DNA from: a virus
Length of the DNA: 42,777 nt
IMG/VR virus record: IMGVR_UViG_3300046702_000006
Span: 1-42,777 of that record
Direction: 5' to 3' (one strand)
A program made the position numbers and the translations under genes. The notes beneath the pieces were generated by a model, which was not told where the DNA came from, did not search any database, and saw nothing but the letters and a program-made list of their open reading frames with translations. This document shows positions 7,860 to 14,904 of the stretch, piece after piece. Position 1 is the first letter of the stretch. Each line of letters starts with the position of its first letter.

Positions 7860-8052
7860 ACCAAATTTCTCCCCGATATTCAATATCTATAATAATATAA
7901 CATTCCCACCAAGTAGGAGTAAATTTATTATGATATAAATCTTTTATAGTTTCTTTTTCTGTATTAAATCTATTAATTATCCAAACAGAAAATGGTTTAC
8001 ATTCACTTTTAACTACTGCTAATGGTCTTATATTTATTAACCATAATTTCAT
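7837..8052 (-). CDS. Hypothetical protein
   Basis: Start chosen at ATG 8052, which overlaps the nuclease stop (ATGA), giving 71 residues. The sequence is rich in Trp, Tyr and Ile with alternating beta pattern (LWLINIRPLAVV, PFSVWIINRFNTEKE, WWECYIIIDIEYRGEIWYE). No known domain. Confidence 0.55.
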   Translation of the reverse strand: MKLWLINIRPLAVVKSECKPFSVWIINRFNTEKETIKDLYHNKFTPTWWECYIIIDIEYRGEIWYEHRTNS

Positions 8053-8951
8053 GTCCAAGCCCTCCAAATCTCTTCTTTAACTTTGTAATGAGACATAACC
8101 GCTTTGCTATATTTAGAATCATCAGGTATTCCGCACAATTTATGAAATTGACATAATCCATATTTAGACGAATCACAAGCACTTCTCCTACGTTGATACC
8201 ACTCTTCTTGTACATCTTCTGGCGGTATTTCTGAGAACTCTCCTTGAAAATTATAGGCTATTCTAATATTATGCACTTTATCAAAGGTTCTTTTAACTTC
8301 CTTTTTCCATTGATCCAACATACCTTCTGGAGGTTTATATATAACCCGGCGGAATCCATCGGGCGGAAGTTTATCTTGTAATCCTATATAGTTATAAACA
8401 AAATAGTTCGCGGGAGTCTTACAATATTCCATATAAGATAGATAATTACAAACTTGATGGTTAAAAGGATATTTATCGTCTTTACGACTTTGGGTTTTAT
8501 GATCCATTACGTTTAATCCATAAGGGCTACATTTGTCAACTAAATCTATTCGTCCTTCTAAAATATATCTTCGATTATCGTCTTCATATAGTAAGTAACT
8601 GAAACCTTGCTCCACTGCAATAGTTTCCATAGTTTCATCCTCCGCGGCCCAATGATTAAAGTAATCAGTTAGTCGCTTCCGATGAAATTTCTGTGCATCC
8701 ATATCTTTAATGTGATATTTGGCAAATAAGGTAGGTTGCGCGGCGAAGTCAAAGATACTCTTTAACTTCTCAATTGGATCTTTTAGCGGGGACGAGTAGA
8801 AAGTACCTAGAACTTCGTGGTAATATGATCCAATATCAAATGCGGCGCGGGATCGTAGCGGGACTAAGTTAAGTACGTGGGAATAATACCATTTACGAGG
8901 GCAAGGCTCGAAAGTTTCAAGCTGGCTAGCATCTAAAAATATTTCCAACAT
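8049..8951 (-). CDS. Cas4/RecB-type PD-(D/E)XK nuclease with iron-sulphur cysteines
   Basis: A 300-residue nuclease. The motifs are in order: Cys17 in EPCPRKW, His45 in GSYYHEVL, catalytic Asp136 (GRIDLVD), Asp150-x-Lys152 (MDHKT), Q166xxxY170 (QVCNY), and a terminal cluster Cys259, Cys267 and Cys273. This is the PD-(D/E)XK fold with the four-cysteine [4Fe-4S] arrangement of Cas4 and AddB-like enzymes. In phages these act as 5'-3' exonucleases feeding strand annealing. With Sak4 and the SSB-like protein it completes a plausible recombination set. It is not next to a CRISPR array. All catalytic residues are present. Confidence 0.88.
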   Translation of the reverse strand: MLEIFLDASQLETFEPCPRKWYYSHVLNLVPLRSRAAFDIGSYYHEVLGTFYSSPLKDPIEKLKSIFDFAAQPTLFAKYHIKDMDAQKFHRKRLTDYFNHWAAEDETMETIAVEQGFSYLLYEDDNRRYILEGRIDLVDKCSPYGLNVMDHKTQSRKDDKYPFNHQVCNYLSYMEYCKTPANYFVYNYIGLQDKLPPDGFRRVIYKPPEGMLDQWKKEVKRTFDKVHNIRIAYNFQGEFSEIPPEDVQEEWYQRRRSACDSSKYGLCQFHKLCGIPDDSKYSKAVMSHYKVKEEIWRAWT

Positions 8952-9003
8952 ATTTATTTTATATGAACTTTATTCCAAAATCTTTCTAAATCTTTAATTT
9001 CAA

Positions 9004-9348
9004 TCAAGTAAGTTTATGATTCTCTATTTTAACTTCATAAGTAGAATTATCTAAACCTAATAATTTTCTTAAATCAGTTAAGTGATCTAATACCGCTTGA
9101 TTTGCTTTTGGTAATTTACCGTATTCTTGTAAAGCTTCTACTAAAGCAATCCAAATTCCATTATCATATTCATTTAATATCATTGATGATTCTGACATTA
9201 TATCTCCAGAAATTATAGGAATTTCTGTTACAGTATTTATTTTAATTAAAGATGAATGATCATCATAATCTTTTATAATAAATACTTGAGTACCTGCGGA
9301 GCTATAATCATGAGTAAAATAAATTCTAAATCTATTTAAAGGTAACAT
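9004..9348 (-). CDS. Hypothetical protein
   Basis: A 114-residue protein, beta-rich at the N-terminus (FRIYFTHDYSSAGTQVFIIKD) and helical at the C-terminus (VLDHLTDLRKLLGL). I do not recognise it. Its start overlaps the upstream basic peptide gene by 17 bases. The 52 bases between its stop and the nuclease start contain no gene. Confidence 0.6.
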   Translation of the reverse strand: MLPLNRFRIYFTHDYSSAGTQVFIIKDYDDHSSLIKINTVTEIPIISGDIMSESSMILNEYDNGIWIALVEALQEYGKLPKANQAVLDHLTDLRKLLGLDNSTYEVKIENHKLT

Positions 9349-9511
9349 TGGAGTTTTTCTTCTTCCTAAATCCTTGCATAGTTATACCTCCCTTAGTTTT
9401 TTCATTAACTAAATCATACTCCTTTAGTTTACCTTGTCGAATTATTACTTTAGCTATATCTTCCCTTAACCAAAGTAATTTACTTAGTCTTTTTATTCTT
9501 GGTTGACTCAA
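9332..9511 (-). CDS. Small basic protein with coupled TTG start
   Basis: A 59-residue frame begins at TTG 9511, overlapping the upstream TGA as TTGA, and ends at TAG 9332-9334. The protein is lysine- and arginine-rich (MSQPRIKRLSKLLWLREDIAK by translation from TTG, and a GFRKKKNSN tail). The N-terminal helix may bind nucleic acid. An internal ATG 46 codons in, preceded by GGGAGG, could start only a tiny peptide. Filling the gap between neighbours is the main support. Confidence 0.5.
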   Translation of the reverse strand: MSQPRIKRLSKLLWLREDIAKVIIRQGKLKEYDLVNEKTKGGITMQGFRKKKNSNVTFK

Positions 9512-9867
9512 ACCTTTTCCTTTAACTTAGCTACTACGATGTAACATCCACCATAGGGAAATTCTACTCTTGTATAACCTTCTTTGTTATCTAATACATA
9601 ACGAAAGGCTTGCAAAACTCCCATTTCAAGATCCATTCCTTTGCGGAGATTAGTTTTGAGAGTTTTAGTATTAGATATTTGAAAAGTTTTGTCTATATCT
9701 TTTAGAGTTAACTGAGGAGGTTCTTCAATTTCTATTTTATTAACATCTGCGGTTTTATTACATTTTTCACAAACACCAAACTTCTGGCCTAAAAGTGTAT
9801 AATGATCAAATTTAACAGTATTATTTAAACAACTTGTACAAAGATATTTAGTCATCATTGTCATCAT
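9508..9867 (-). CDS. Zinc-ribbon protein with C-terminal beta domain
   Basis: A 119-residue protein with an N-terminal ribbon, CTSC...CEKC (about residues 10-37), then a helical segment and a C-terminal part (YTRVEFPYGGCYIVVAKL). Its start shares bases with the upstream stop (TAATG). Several in-frame ATGs crowd the start; the first is used here. Probably a nucleic-acid-binding or regulatory protein, not recognised. Confidence 0.6.
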   Translation of the reverse strand: MMTMMTKYLCTSCLNNTVKFDHYTLLGQKFGVCEKCNKTADVNKIEIEEPPQLTLKDIDKTFQISNTKTLKTNLRKGMDLEMGVLQAFRYVLDNKEGYTRVEFPYGGCYIVVAKLKEKV

Positions 9868-10091
9868 TATTTGTCCCTCTCATTTGTTGCACTAATGATA
9901 TTAAAATAACGATACCCTAATTTAGAATCTTTAGGTGGTTTAATTTCTCTATAATTTACATTAAATAGTCTTATCGCAGCTGATCTTTTTTCTTTACAAA
10001 TTAACTTTTCCGTAAGTTCTAGAATTTTAAGATCAATTGATCCATCTAATGGGCCTGGTTTGAAAGATAGGATCTTGTTAACTTGGAACAT
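9867..10091 (-). CDS. Hypothetical protein
   Basis: I place the start at ATG 10091 because AAGGAGG lies nine bases upstream; a longer frame to 10121 overlaps the previous gene. The 74-residue product (MFQVNKILSFKPGPLDGSID...) has a mixed alpha/beta pattern ending in GYRYFNIISATNERDK. It resembles no family I know. Confidence 0.58.
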   Translation of the reverse strand: MFQVNKILSFKPGPLDGSIDLKILELTEKLICKEKRSAAIRLFNVNYREIKPPKDSKLGYRYFNIISATNERDK

Positions 10092-10260
10092 TGTTTTTAT
10101 CCTCCTTAGGATAGAATACAATATTTAGATATCTTTCATTTAACATCCTAGTTAACATTACATTCTTATATCTTAATCTATTTCTATCTATAGTAATTTG
10201 TACCAGTACAATCGAATTAACTAAAGTGTAAATACCTGCGACTATCAGTAAAGCTGTCAT
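10078..10260 (-). CDS. Small membrane protein
   Basis: A 60-residue protein with one N-terminal transmembrane helix (ALLIVAGIYTLVNSIVLVQI), then a basic stretch (RNRLRYKN) and a polar tail. It probably sits in the inner membrane with the tail in the cytoplasm. GAGG lies upstream of the ATG. It is in the early arm, so it may act on the host envelope rather than in lysis. Function unknown. Confidence 0.6.
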   Translation of the reverse strand: MTALLIVAGIYTLVNSIVLVQITIDRNRLRYKNVMLTRMLNERYLNIVFYPKEDKNNVPS

Positions 10261-10281
10261 CTCAATTCCTCAAATTGAATT

Positions 10282-10308
10282 TCCGGTTTAGTTATACTCC
10301 AAACCGGA
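10282..10308. promoter_or_regulatory. 8-bp hairpin between genes
   Basis: tccggttt (10282-10289) pairs perfectly with aaaccgga (10301-10308) across an 11-base loop, in the gap between 10260 and 10335. Neither side has a clear T-run, so it may mark an RNA-processing, pausing or operator site rather than a terminator. Confidence 0.5.
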
Positions 10309-10334
10309 TTAAATGAGTACCCGCGTTGATACCG

Positions 10335-10694
10335 TTACGCCTTGGGCTCTGACCACTCAGGATTTTCACCCAAATCATCGTCCGTCAACGTTGCATCGAT
10401 AACTGTACGCGGACGCCGCCGTTGTTCTTGCGGCTCTACTGAGGCCGCGGAGGGATTCATAGGGAACAAGCATCGTAGTGCTGTTTCCCAATGTGACAGA
10501 AGATTTCTACCTACAGCTTCACTGAAAGTGAAAGTGTAAGTCAATGTGAAAACGTTGAGAATCTTCTTGTCCCCGCGCATCTCCCAGAATGCGCTAATAA
10601 TCTGGAACGGATTCAGGAAGTTATCCTGGAGAACCGTTTCCCCAGTTTCCTTTACTGTAACTGGTCGCCGCCAACTGAATAATACGTTAGTCAT
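10335..10694 (-). CDS. Hypothetical protein, GC-richer than neighbours
   Basis: A 119-residue protein with AGGAGA nine bases upstream of its ATG. The N-terminal two-thirds look like a folded beta domain (VLFSWRRPVTVKETGE, NVFTLTYTFTFSEAVG); the C-terminus is polar and acidic (EQRRRPRTVIDATLTDDD). Third codon positions are visibly richer in G and C than in adjacent genes, which suggests recent transfer. A hairpin lies just upstream of its Shine-Dalgarno. Not recognised. Confidence 0.6.
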   Translation of the reverse strand: MTNVLFSWRRPVTVKETGETVLQDNFLNPFQIISAFWEMRGDKKILNVFTLTYTFTFSEAVGRNLLSHWETALRCLFPMNPSAASVEPQEQRRRPRTVIDATLTDDDLGENPEWSEPKA

Positions 10695-10713
10695 CTTTTT
10701 AAATCTCCTCTAT

Positions 10714-10737
10714 TCAAGCACTTTACAAAATGCTTGA
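10714..10737 (-). promoter_or_regulatory. Leader hairpin upstream of 10694 gene
   Basis: tcaagca (10714-10720) pairs with tgcttga (10731-10737) over a 10-base loop, directly 5' of the AGGAGA of the minus-strand gene starting at 10694. The rest of 10738-10791 shows no gene; it contains only AT-rich spacer. Confidence 0.45.
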
Positions 10738-10791
10738 TTAACTTCATTACTTTTAGTAGCCTAAAGGTAACGGAGTTAATTAAGAACTTTG

Positions 10792-10956
10792 TTAATCTAA
10801 TTCAACATCTAATATTACTGGTATGAAGTTACTACATTTACAATGTTCTATATAAATAGTTTTATAAAAATTATTTGGTAAACTAAGACAATATTGATTA
10901 TCCTCCTCAAATTCATGTAATTCTTCAGAATGTCCACAAGTTTTACAATATATCAT
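10792..10956 (-). CDS. Tiny zinc-binding protein
   Basis: A 54-residue frame from ATG 10956, overlapping the upstream stop (ATGA). It starts IYCKTCGHSEELHEFEED and later has HCKC, giving a plausible four-cysteine zinc ribbon. It lies in a run of three tiny coupled genes. Function unknown. Confidence 0.55.
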   Translation of the reverse strand: MIYCKTCGHSEELHEFEEDNQYCLSLPNNFYKTIYIEHCKCSNFIPVILDVELD

Positions 10957-11102
10957 TTTGATAATTCCTTTTCTGCGATTTCTTTAATTTTAAACATTAT
11001 TTCTATAGCATCCATAATAGATCTGTATTGTCCTTTAATCCAGACATTTGCAGTTCCCTCATAATGACTATCGCTTTCAATTTTTAGATATATTGTATAC
11101 AT
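10953..11102 (-). CDS. Small hypothetical protein
   Basis: A 49-residue frame (ATG 11102, TGA 10953-10955) encodes a beta-hairpin-like start (YTIYLKIESDSHYEGTANVW) and a lysine-rich amphipathic helix (IEIMFKIKEIAEKELSK). It overlaps the next gene by four bases. Support is coupled spacing and coding-like composition. Confidence 0.5.
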   Translation of the reverse strand: MYTIYLKIESDSHYEGTANVWIKGQYRSIMDAIEIMFKIKEIAEKELSK

Positions 11103-11103
11103 C

Positions 11104-11217
11104 TTACCACCCTACCTTATGCGTAATTAAACATATCTTACAAGTAACTTTACCATGCATTGGCCACATTAGGGCATTATGAAATAACTTACACCAGAGT
11201 TGTTTAAATCTTTCCAT
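11104..11217 (-). CDS. Tiny CxxC protein with MWPMHG motif
   Basis: A 37-residue frame from ATG 11217 to TAA 11104. The core LMWPMHGKVTCKICLITHKV resembles very small phage proteins with a W-P-x-H-G then C-x-x-C pattern, which supports it as real. It overlaps the upstream gene by 14 bases and ends just before the ATG at 11102. Likely zinc-binding, perhaps as a dimer. Confidence 0.55.
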   Translation of the reverse strand: MERFKQLWCKLFHNALMWPMHGKVTCKICLITHKVGW

Positions 11218-11449
11218 TTAATCTCCTTGATAAATTTGTGATTCGTTCTAAATATTTTTTATTGCGATAACGTGCTTTACGTAATCTATCATATACACAT
11301 GGTCTACAATTACAAGTACCTTCTCCAAAGTCTTTATCTCTAGTTAGTGGACGTGGGATTAATTTAATTCCATAATCTTTACGGAGTTTATTATTTATCC
11401 ACCATCTACGATATACGCAATGATTACATTTACACTGTGGTTTTTCCAT
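11204..11449 (-). CDS. Tandem CxCxxC zinc-knuckle protein
   Basis: The ATG at 11449 is preferred because AAGG lies nine bases upstream; an ATG at 11458 abuts that AAGG. The 81-residue basic protein carries two copies of CxCxxCVYxR (CKCNHCVYRR and CNCRPCVYDR) about 40 residues apart, followed by a basic tail. Duplicated knuckles and many Arg/Lys suggest RNA or DNA binding. A related CYCRSCKKC pattern occurs in the protein at 22952. Not assigned to a family. Confidence 0.58.
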   Translation of the reverse strand: MEKPQCKCNHCVYRRWWINNKLRKDYGIKLIPRPLTRDKDFGEGTCNCRPCVYDRLRKARYRNKKYLERITNLSRRLNGKI

Positions 11450-11771
11450 TTTGTACATCCTTATATTTATTAAGTTCTTCTACCATTCCAGCAATCAATG
11501 TTAAGTAAACAATACTGTCAATAATCCTAGATCTAAAACTTTCGTTACTAAATTCTTTACCTGTTTTTATATATGATGCAATAGAATCTAAATGCTTTGC
11601 TAAATAAATATAACCAATTTGATAATCTGGAATTGATAACGACTTACTAAGGCGTCTAAAATTTCCAAATCGATCTGCACTATTACCGTATTCCTTACCT
11701 TTAGTATCTTTCATTTTAACACATTCTTTAATTAAATCGTCTTGGAACTTATCAAATTCTTCAAATGTCAT
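11430..11771 (-). CDS. MazG-like / DUF1599-type phage protein
   Basis: A 113-residue helical protein with the pattern GKEYGNSADRFGNFRRLSKS, LAKHLDSIASYIK and RIIDSIVYLTLIAGMVEE. This matches a phage family related to all-alpha NTP pyrophosphohydrolases (DUF1599-like) near nucleotide-metabolism genes. The acidic residues (E44-like, D-S-I) could coordinate metal. A role in nucleotide pool control is reasonable but not shown. It overlaps both neighbours. Confidence 0.6.
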   Translation of the reverse strand: MTFEEFDKFQDDLIKECVKMKDTKGKEYGNSADRFGNFRRLSKSLSIPDYQIGYIYLAKHLDSIASYIKTGKEFSNESFRSRIIDSIVYLTLIAGMVEELNKYKDVQNGKTTV

Positions 11772-12046
11772 TTAATGCTCTCTATTGTCTCTTCTATAAT
11801 TTCTGCGCGACCATAATTTCGGCCGGCTTCAAACATGAAAGCGGCAGTAGACTGTAATAATATTTTAAGTGTAGGTGTTGTTACACATAATAAACCAATA
11901 ATTGGATCAATTTTACTTGCCTCAAGTATCATATTAGACATACCTATTGCAGCTTCATTACAAGTTATTTTATCTAATTCTTTACCTATATTTAAATCCT
12001 TTGCTAAAAGTCTCGTCTCTTTGAAAATCTCATCAACGTCAATCAT
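11768..12046 (-). CDS. Hypothetical helical protein
   Basis: A 92-residue protein that is helical with a hydrophobic centre (MSNMILEASKIDPIIGLLCVTTPTLKILLQS). The hydrophobic stretch is interrupted by polar residues, so it is more likely a buried helix than a membrane span. It overlaps the helicase stop and the next start by four bases each. Not recognised. Confidence 0.58.
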   Translation of the reverse strand: MIDVDEIFKETRLLAKDLNIGKELDKITCNEAAIGMSNMILEASKIDPIIGLLCVTTPTLKILLQSTAAFMFEAGRNYGRAEIIEETIESIK

Positions 12047-13572
12047 TCAATTTCCTCCAATTCGTTCTCTATTTCCCCGATTCTACCAATATTGTATATT
12101 GGTGAATCCTCTGGTTCATCTTCGTAACCTTTAACTTGATTAGTTGGTAGTCTACTTGCTATTACTTTCTCCATTAGCTTCTTTAAGAAGACTGGACTAT
12201 TTTCCCAATTAGAATCCTCCACTTGTGTAGTATATCTAAGTTTTTCTTCACACATATCATCGAAAAACTCATCTATTGTACCTAATGCAATAGTAGTTTC
12301 AATATGGCAAGCATTAATTTGGCCAGTACGATGGATACGTTTTATAAATTGTAATTCATCCTGTCCATTCCATTGCCGCTCGAAAATGTAAGCTTTGTTT
12401 GTAGCAAATTGTAATCCGTCGATTCCCTCACCCGCTGCTTTAATTGATAACTGGCAAAGTGCACCGCCTTTATAAGCAATAAAATCATTTTTTACTCGTT
12501 CTTTAGCCGCGCCGTCCATACCTCCGCGGATAAGAAAATGAGGAAATTCTGGTATGCTGCGTTTTAATCGTAGTGTAACTGCACGATGGTGAATACCAAT
12601 TACAGCTTTACGTTGGGTCTCCGCGCCATTTTCCCCCGCGAGATATTCCTTAATGGGTTCTATGATCGCGGGTTCCATTGCTTTAATGATACCTGTAAGA
12701 TGTCGAAGTTTAATCAAATAACCAAGTATAGAGAAGGAACCTACCTGGCCCCCATGCTCATAGAGATTACTGATTAAGTCTAATTGATTATTGTAAAGAT
12801 TTGCTAATAGTGGGTTTGTTACCTCCGTGTACAATTTGGTGCGGCGAATCTCTGGTAGGTCTTTTTGTACTTCACTTACAACACGACGTAAGTAGAATGG
12901 CTGGAAATCATTATGAAATTGTGTGGGATTATATAAAGCTTTACGATCCCAAGTTAGATACTTTCGATTAAAATCCTCAGTAACGCGAGCCGGTGGAAAT
13001 TCTACAAATTTAGCTAAGTTAATTACTTCTTTAGCATAATTTCGCACGGGAGTACCAGTTAGACCAATCCTACAATCCGCGAATTTAGATGGAGTAAGGT
13101 TAATTAGTGCCCATAGGTTTTTGATGCGGTGAGTATGTTCGCCGCCAAATTTATGAATTTCGTCAATTACGATTCCATCAAAATTTGCGGCAATAAGTTT
13201 TTCTAGGAGTTTCTTTTTAGCAATAAGAGCATATGACATTACACAACACATTCCCTTTGGTAGAATAGCATTACTGCCACGTAGTGCTATTAGAGAAGTC
13301 ATACCAAATTCATCAGGTTCATTATCGTTAATCCAACGCTCGAATTGTTTCTGCCATTGGATTATAGTAGCACCTGGTACGATAAAGAGAATCTTTTTAC
13401 CGCTTTTAATTAGATCGGATACTACACTTAGAGCAGATGCTGTCTTACCTAATCCCATTTCATCTGCGAGGATTCCTACACGTTCCTTACAATGATAGCT
13501 AAAGTTATGGCGAGATTCTAGGAACCATTTAACGCCTTCGGATTGGAATTTATATAGTTGTTGGTCGTTCAT
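12043..13572 (-). CDS. SNF2-family superfamily 2 helicase/translocase
   Basis: A 509-residue protein with all main SF2 motifs: Walker A DEMGLGKT (37-44), motif II DEIH (137-140), motif III LTGTP (171-175), and in the second RecA lobe GEGIDGLQF and IKRIHRTGQ (motif VI). DEMGLGKT and HRTGQ are typical of SNF2-like enzymes. These ATPases move on duplex DNA; phage versions are thought to act in replication, repair or displacing bound proteins. The ATG has AGGTGG upstream. A tRNA gene precedes it, so the same early transcript probably carries both. Confidence 0.9.
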   Translation of the reverse strand: MNDQQLYKFQSEGVKWFLESRHNFSYHCKERVGILADEMGLGKTASALSVVSDLIKSGKKILFIVPGATIIQWQKQFERWINDNEPDEFGMTSLIALRGSNAILPKGMCCVMSYALIAKKKLLEKLIAANFDGIVIDEIHKFGGEHTHRIKNLWALINLTPSKFADCRIGLTGTPVRNYAKEVINLAKFVEFPPARVTEDFNRKYLTWDRKALYNPTQFHNDFQPFYLRRVVSEVQKDLPEIRRTKLYTEVTNPLLANLYNNQLDLISNLYEHGGQVGSFSILGYLIKLRHLTGIIKAMEPAIIEPIKEYLAGENGAETQRKAVIGIHHRAVTLRLKRSIPEFPHFLIRGGMDGAAKERVKNDFIAYKGGALCQLSIKAAGEGIDGLQFATNKAYIFERQWNGQDELQFIKRIHRTGQINACHIETTIALGTIDEFFDDMCEEKLRYTTQVEDSNWENSPVFLKKLMEKVIASRLPTNQVKGYEDEPEDSPIYNIGRIGEIENELEEIE

Positions 13573-13600
13573 TGCGTTCCACCTATATTAATAAATGTAA

Positions 13601-13685
13601 TGGTCCCCACAGATAGATTTGAACTATCATGATTTTCATCGACGGATTTTAAGTCCGTTGCGTCTACCAATTTCGCCATGTGGGG
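13601..13685 (-). tRNA. tRNA-Leu(UAA)
   Basis: On the minus strand the RNA folds with acceptor CCCCACA/TGTGGGG, U8, a D-arm with TTGGTAGA, an anticodon stem ACGGA/TCCGT around loop CTTAAAA (anticodon UAA), a long variable arm and a TTCAAAT T-loop. Discriminator A and an encoded CCA follow. This is a class II tRNA, as expected for leucine. It reads UUA, one of the commonest codons in the AT-rich genes here. Confidence 0.95.
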
Positions 13686-13702
13686 ATTTTTTGTTTACCT
13701 AA

Positions 13703-14215
13703 CTAGAGATCGCTGTAATCGTCACCGAAAATCTTCTCAACCAATTCGGTGTTACCGCCGAATTGTTTAGTTAGTTTCTCCTTCTTAGTTTCCCGTTTCT
13801 TACCTGGTATTCGCTTAACTTTGGGTTGCGTTCCCATACCGCGCGCTTCTTCTAGTTGTAATTCAAGAGATTTCCATGTACGTTTAGTAGACGGGAGTGA
13901 AAGCTCGCACGCCTTGTACTCTTTTTGGAAAGCTAAGTAAGATGCCTCAGCTTTTTGTACCGCTAATAGAATCTCTTCAGGACGCATGAGTGTAATCATG
14001 CGAGCAAATATATGATCGTGCCGCTCGGTAAATGGCGCGGTGGGATCTTGAGTAATTGTAATTGAATTGCGGATCGCAAGTACTCGACAAACCTCACAAT
14101 ATGGAAATTCATTCCCCATTGGAATAGTATTTCCACATGAGGGATATTGACAGGGTTTAGTTTGTGGAGCGGCTTGTTCAACTAATTCGTTTGTTTCCAA
14201 TGTTGTTCCTTTCAT
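13703..14215 (-). CDS. Hypothetical protein with N-terminal zinc knuckle
   Basis: I start at ATG 14215 (170 residues); AGAGG lies upstream and the ATG overlaps the preceding small gene's stop. A frame open to 14299 shares bases with that gene and is unlikely. The protein has PCQYPSCG and YCEVC (about residues 25-50), a helical middle, and a very basic segment (VKRIPGKKRETKKEKLTK). This suggests a nucleic-acid-binding protein. Not recognised. Confidence 0.6.
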   Translation of the reverse strand: MKGTTLETNELVEQAAPQTKPCQYPSCGNTIPMGNEFPYCEVCRVLAIRNSITITQDPTAPFTERHDHIFARMITLMRPEEILLAVQKAEASYLAFQKEYKACELSLPSTKRTWKSLELQLEEARGMGTQPKVKRIPGKKRETKKEKLTKQFGGNTELVEKIFGDDYSDL

Positions 14216-14379
14216 TTTAATACCTCTGTAATATCTCTCATAATTACTTCTTTCCAATCTAAATCTCCTAAGGCTTTTGCTACTTTTTTTGGAAAGCAAG
14301 GTAAGCTACGTGAATTAAGATATAATTCTCCGCATTTAGGCTCCCTTACTTCGCCCGTGGATTCGTATACTTTAGTCAT
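14212..14379 (-). CDS. Small hypothetical protein
   Basis: A 55-residue frame from ATG 14379 to TGA 14212-14214. It overlaps both neighbours as ATGA, which is strong support. The sequence (MTKVYESTGEVREPKCGELY..., LPCFPKKVAKALGDLDWKEV) has two cysteines and a basic helix. Function unknown. Confidence 0.58.
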   Translation of the reverse strand: MTKVYESTGEVREPKCGELYLNSRSLPCFPKKVAKALGDLDWKEVIMRDITEVLK

Positions 14380-14699
14380 GTTGTAATCTCCCCACGTCTC
14401 ATGTTATCTTGGGTTAACTCCTCTACTTGCATCAGCAAATAGGCTTTAATGTTAGAACTGGAATTAAAGAATACCTCATTTAATTGAGCTATTGTTTCAT
14501 TCCATTCTCGTCTTTGCTCCAATTCAATTTGGTCCGCGAGACATTTAGTCGCGGGGAAATACAATGCGGCCCATTCTCCGCCGGCATCAAATCCCCAACG
14601 AATTAAAGTATACTTTCTACCCTGTCGAGTTAAGTAAGAAAATGGACCAATCGCATCCATTGCAAAGACTTTAAGCGTTGATGGATTCAATGATTTCAT
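14376..14699 (-). CDS. Hypothetical protein
   Basis: A 107-residue mixed alpha/beta protein (FSYLTRQGRKYTLIRWGFDA, EWAALYFPATK) with a helical C-terminus (IKAYLLMQVEELTQDNMR). It overlaps the preceding gene by 29 bases and the next by four. I do not recognise a family. Confidence 0.58.
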   Translation of the reverse strand: MKSLNPSTLKVFAMDAIGPFSYLTRQGRKYTLIRWGFDAGGEWAALYFPATKCLADQIELEQRREWNETIAQLNEVFFNSSSNIKAYLLMQVEELTQDNMRRGEITT

Positions 14700-14904
14700 T
14701 TTCCAACACCATAACTTCTAATGCGTCTGCTAGCGCGGAACGTAGTTTTTGAAAGCATGGGAGATGTCTAATTTTATCATCTATATTTCGATCAAAAACT
14801 CTCAAAATGTATTCAGCTTCATCTATATACATTTTAATCTCCTTTGTTTTTGCTAAGTTAACAGGTGGTAACGTAGAGTTAATTGTATCTAATAATTCTT
14901 TCAT
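14671..14904 (-). CDS. Hypothetical helical protein
   Basis: A 77-residue protein starting at ATG 14904, with GAGGAG upstream and ATGA overlap on the previous stop. A second ATG at 14832 also has a strong AAGGAG, so a 53-residue form (MYIDEAEYILRVF...) may be made as well. It is helical. Not recognised. Confidence 0.55.
   Translation of the reverse strand: MKELLDTINSTLPPVNLAKTKEIKMYIDEAEYILRVFDRNIDDKIRHLPCFQKLRSALADALEVMVLENEIIESINA

Noticed and set aside
13703-14299. Longer start for the 13703 gene
   Set aside because: The extension duplicates the bases of a separate 55-residue gene with ATGA overlaps on both sides; ATG 14215 is preferred.
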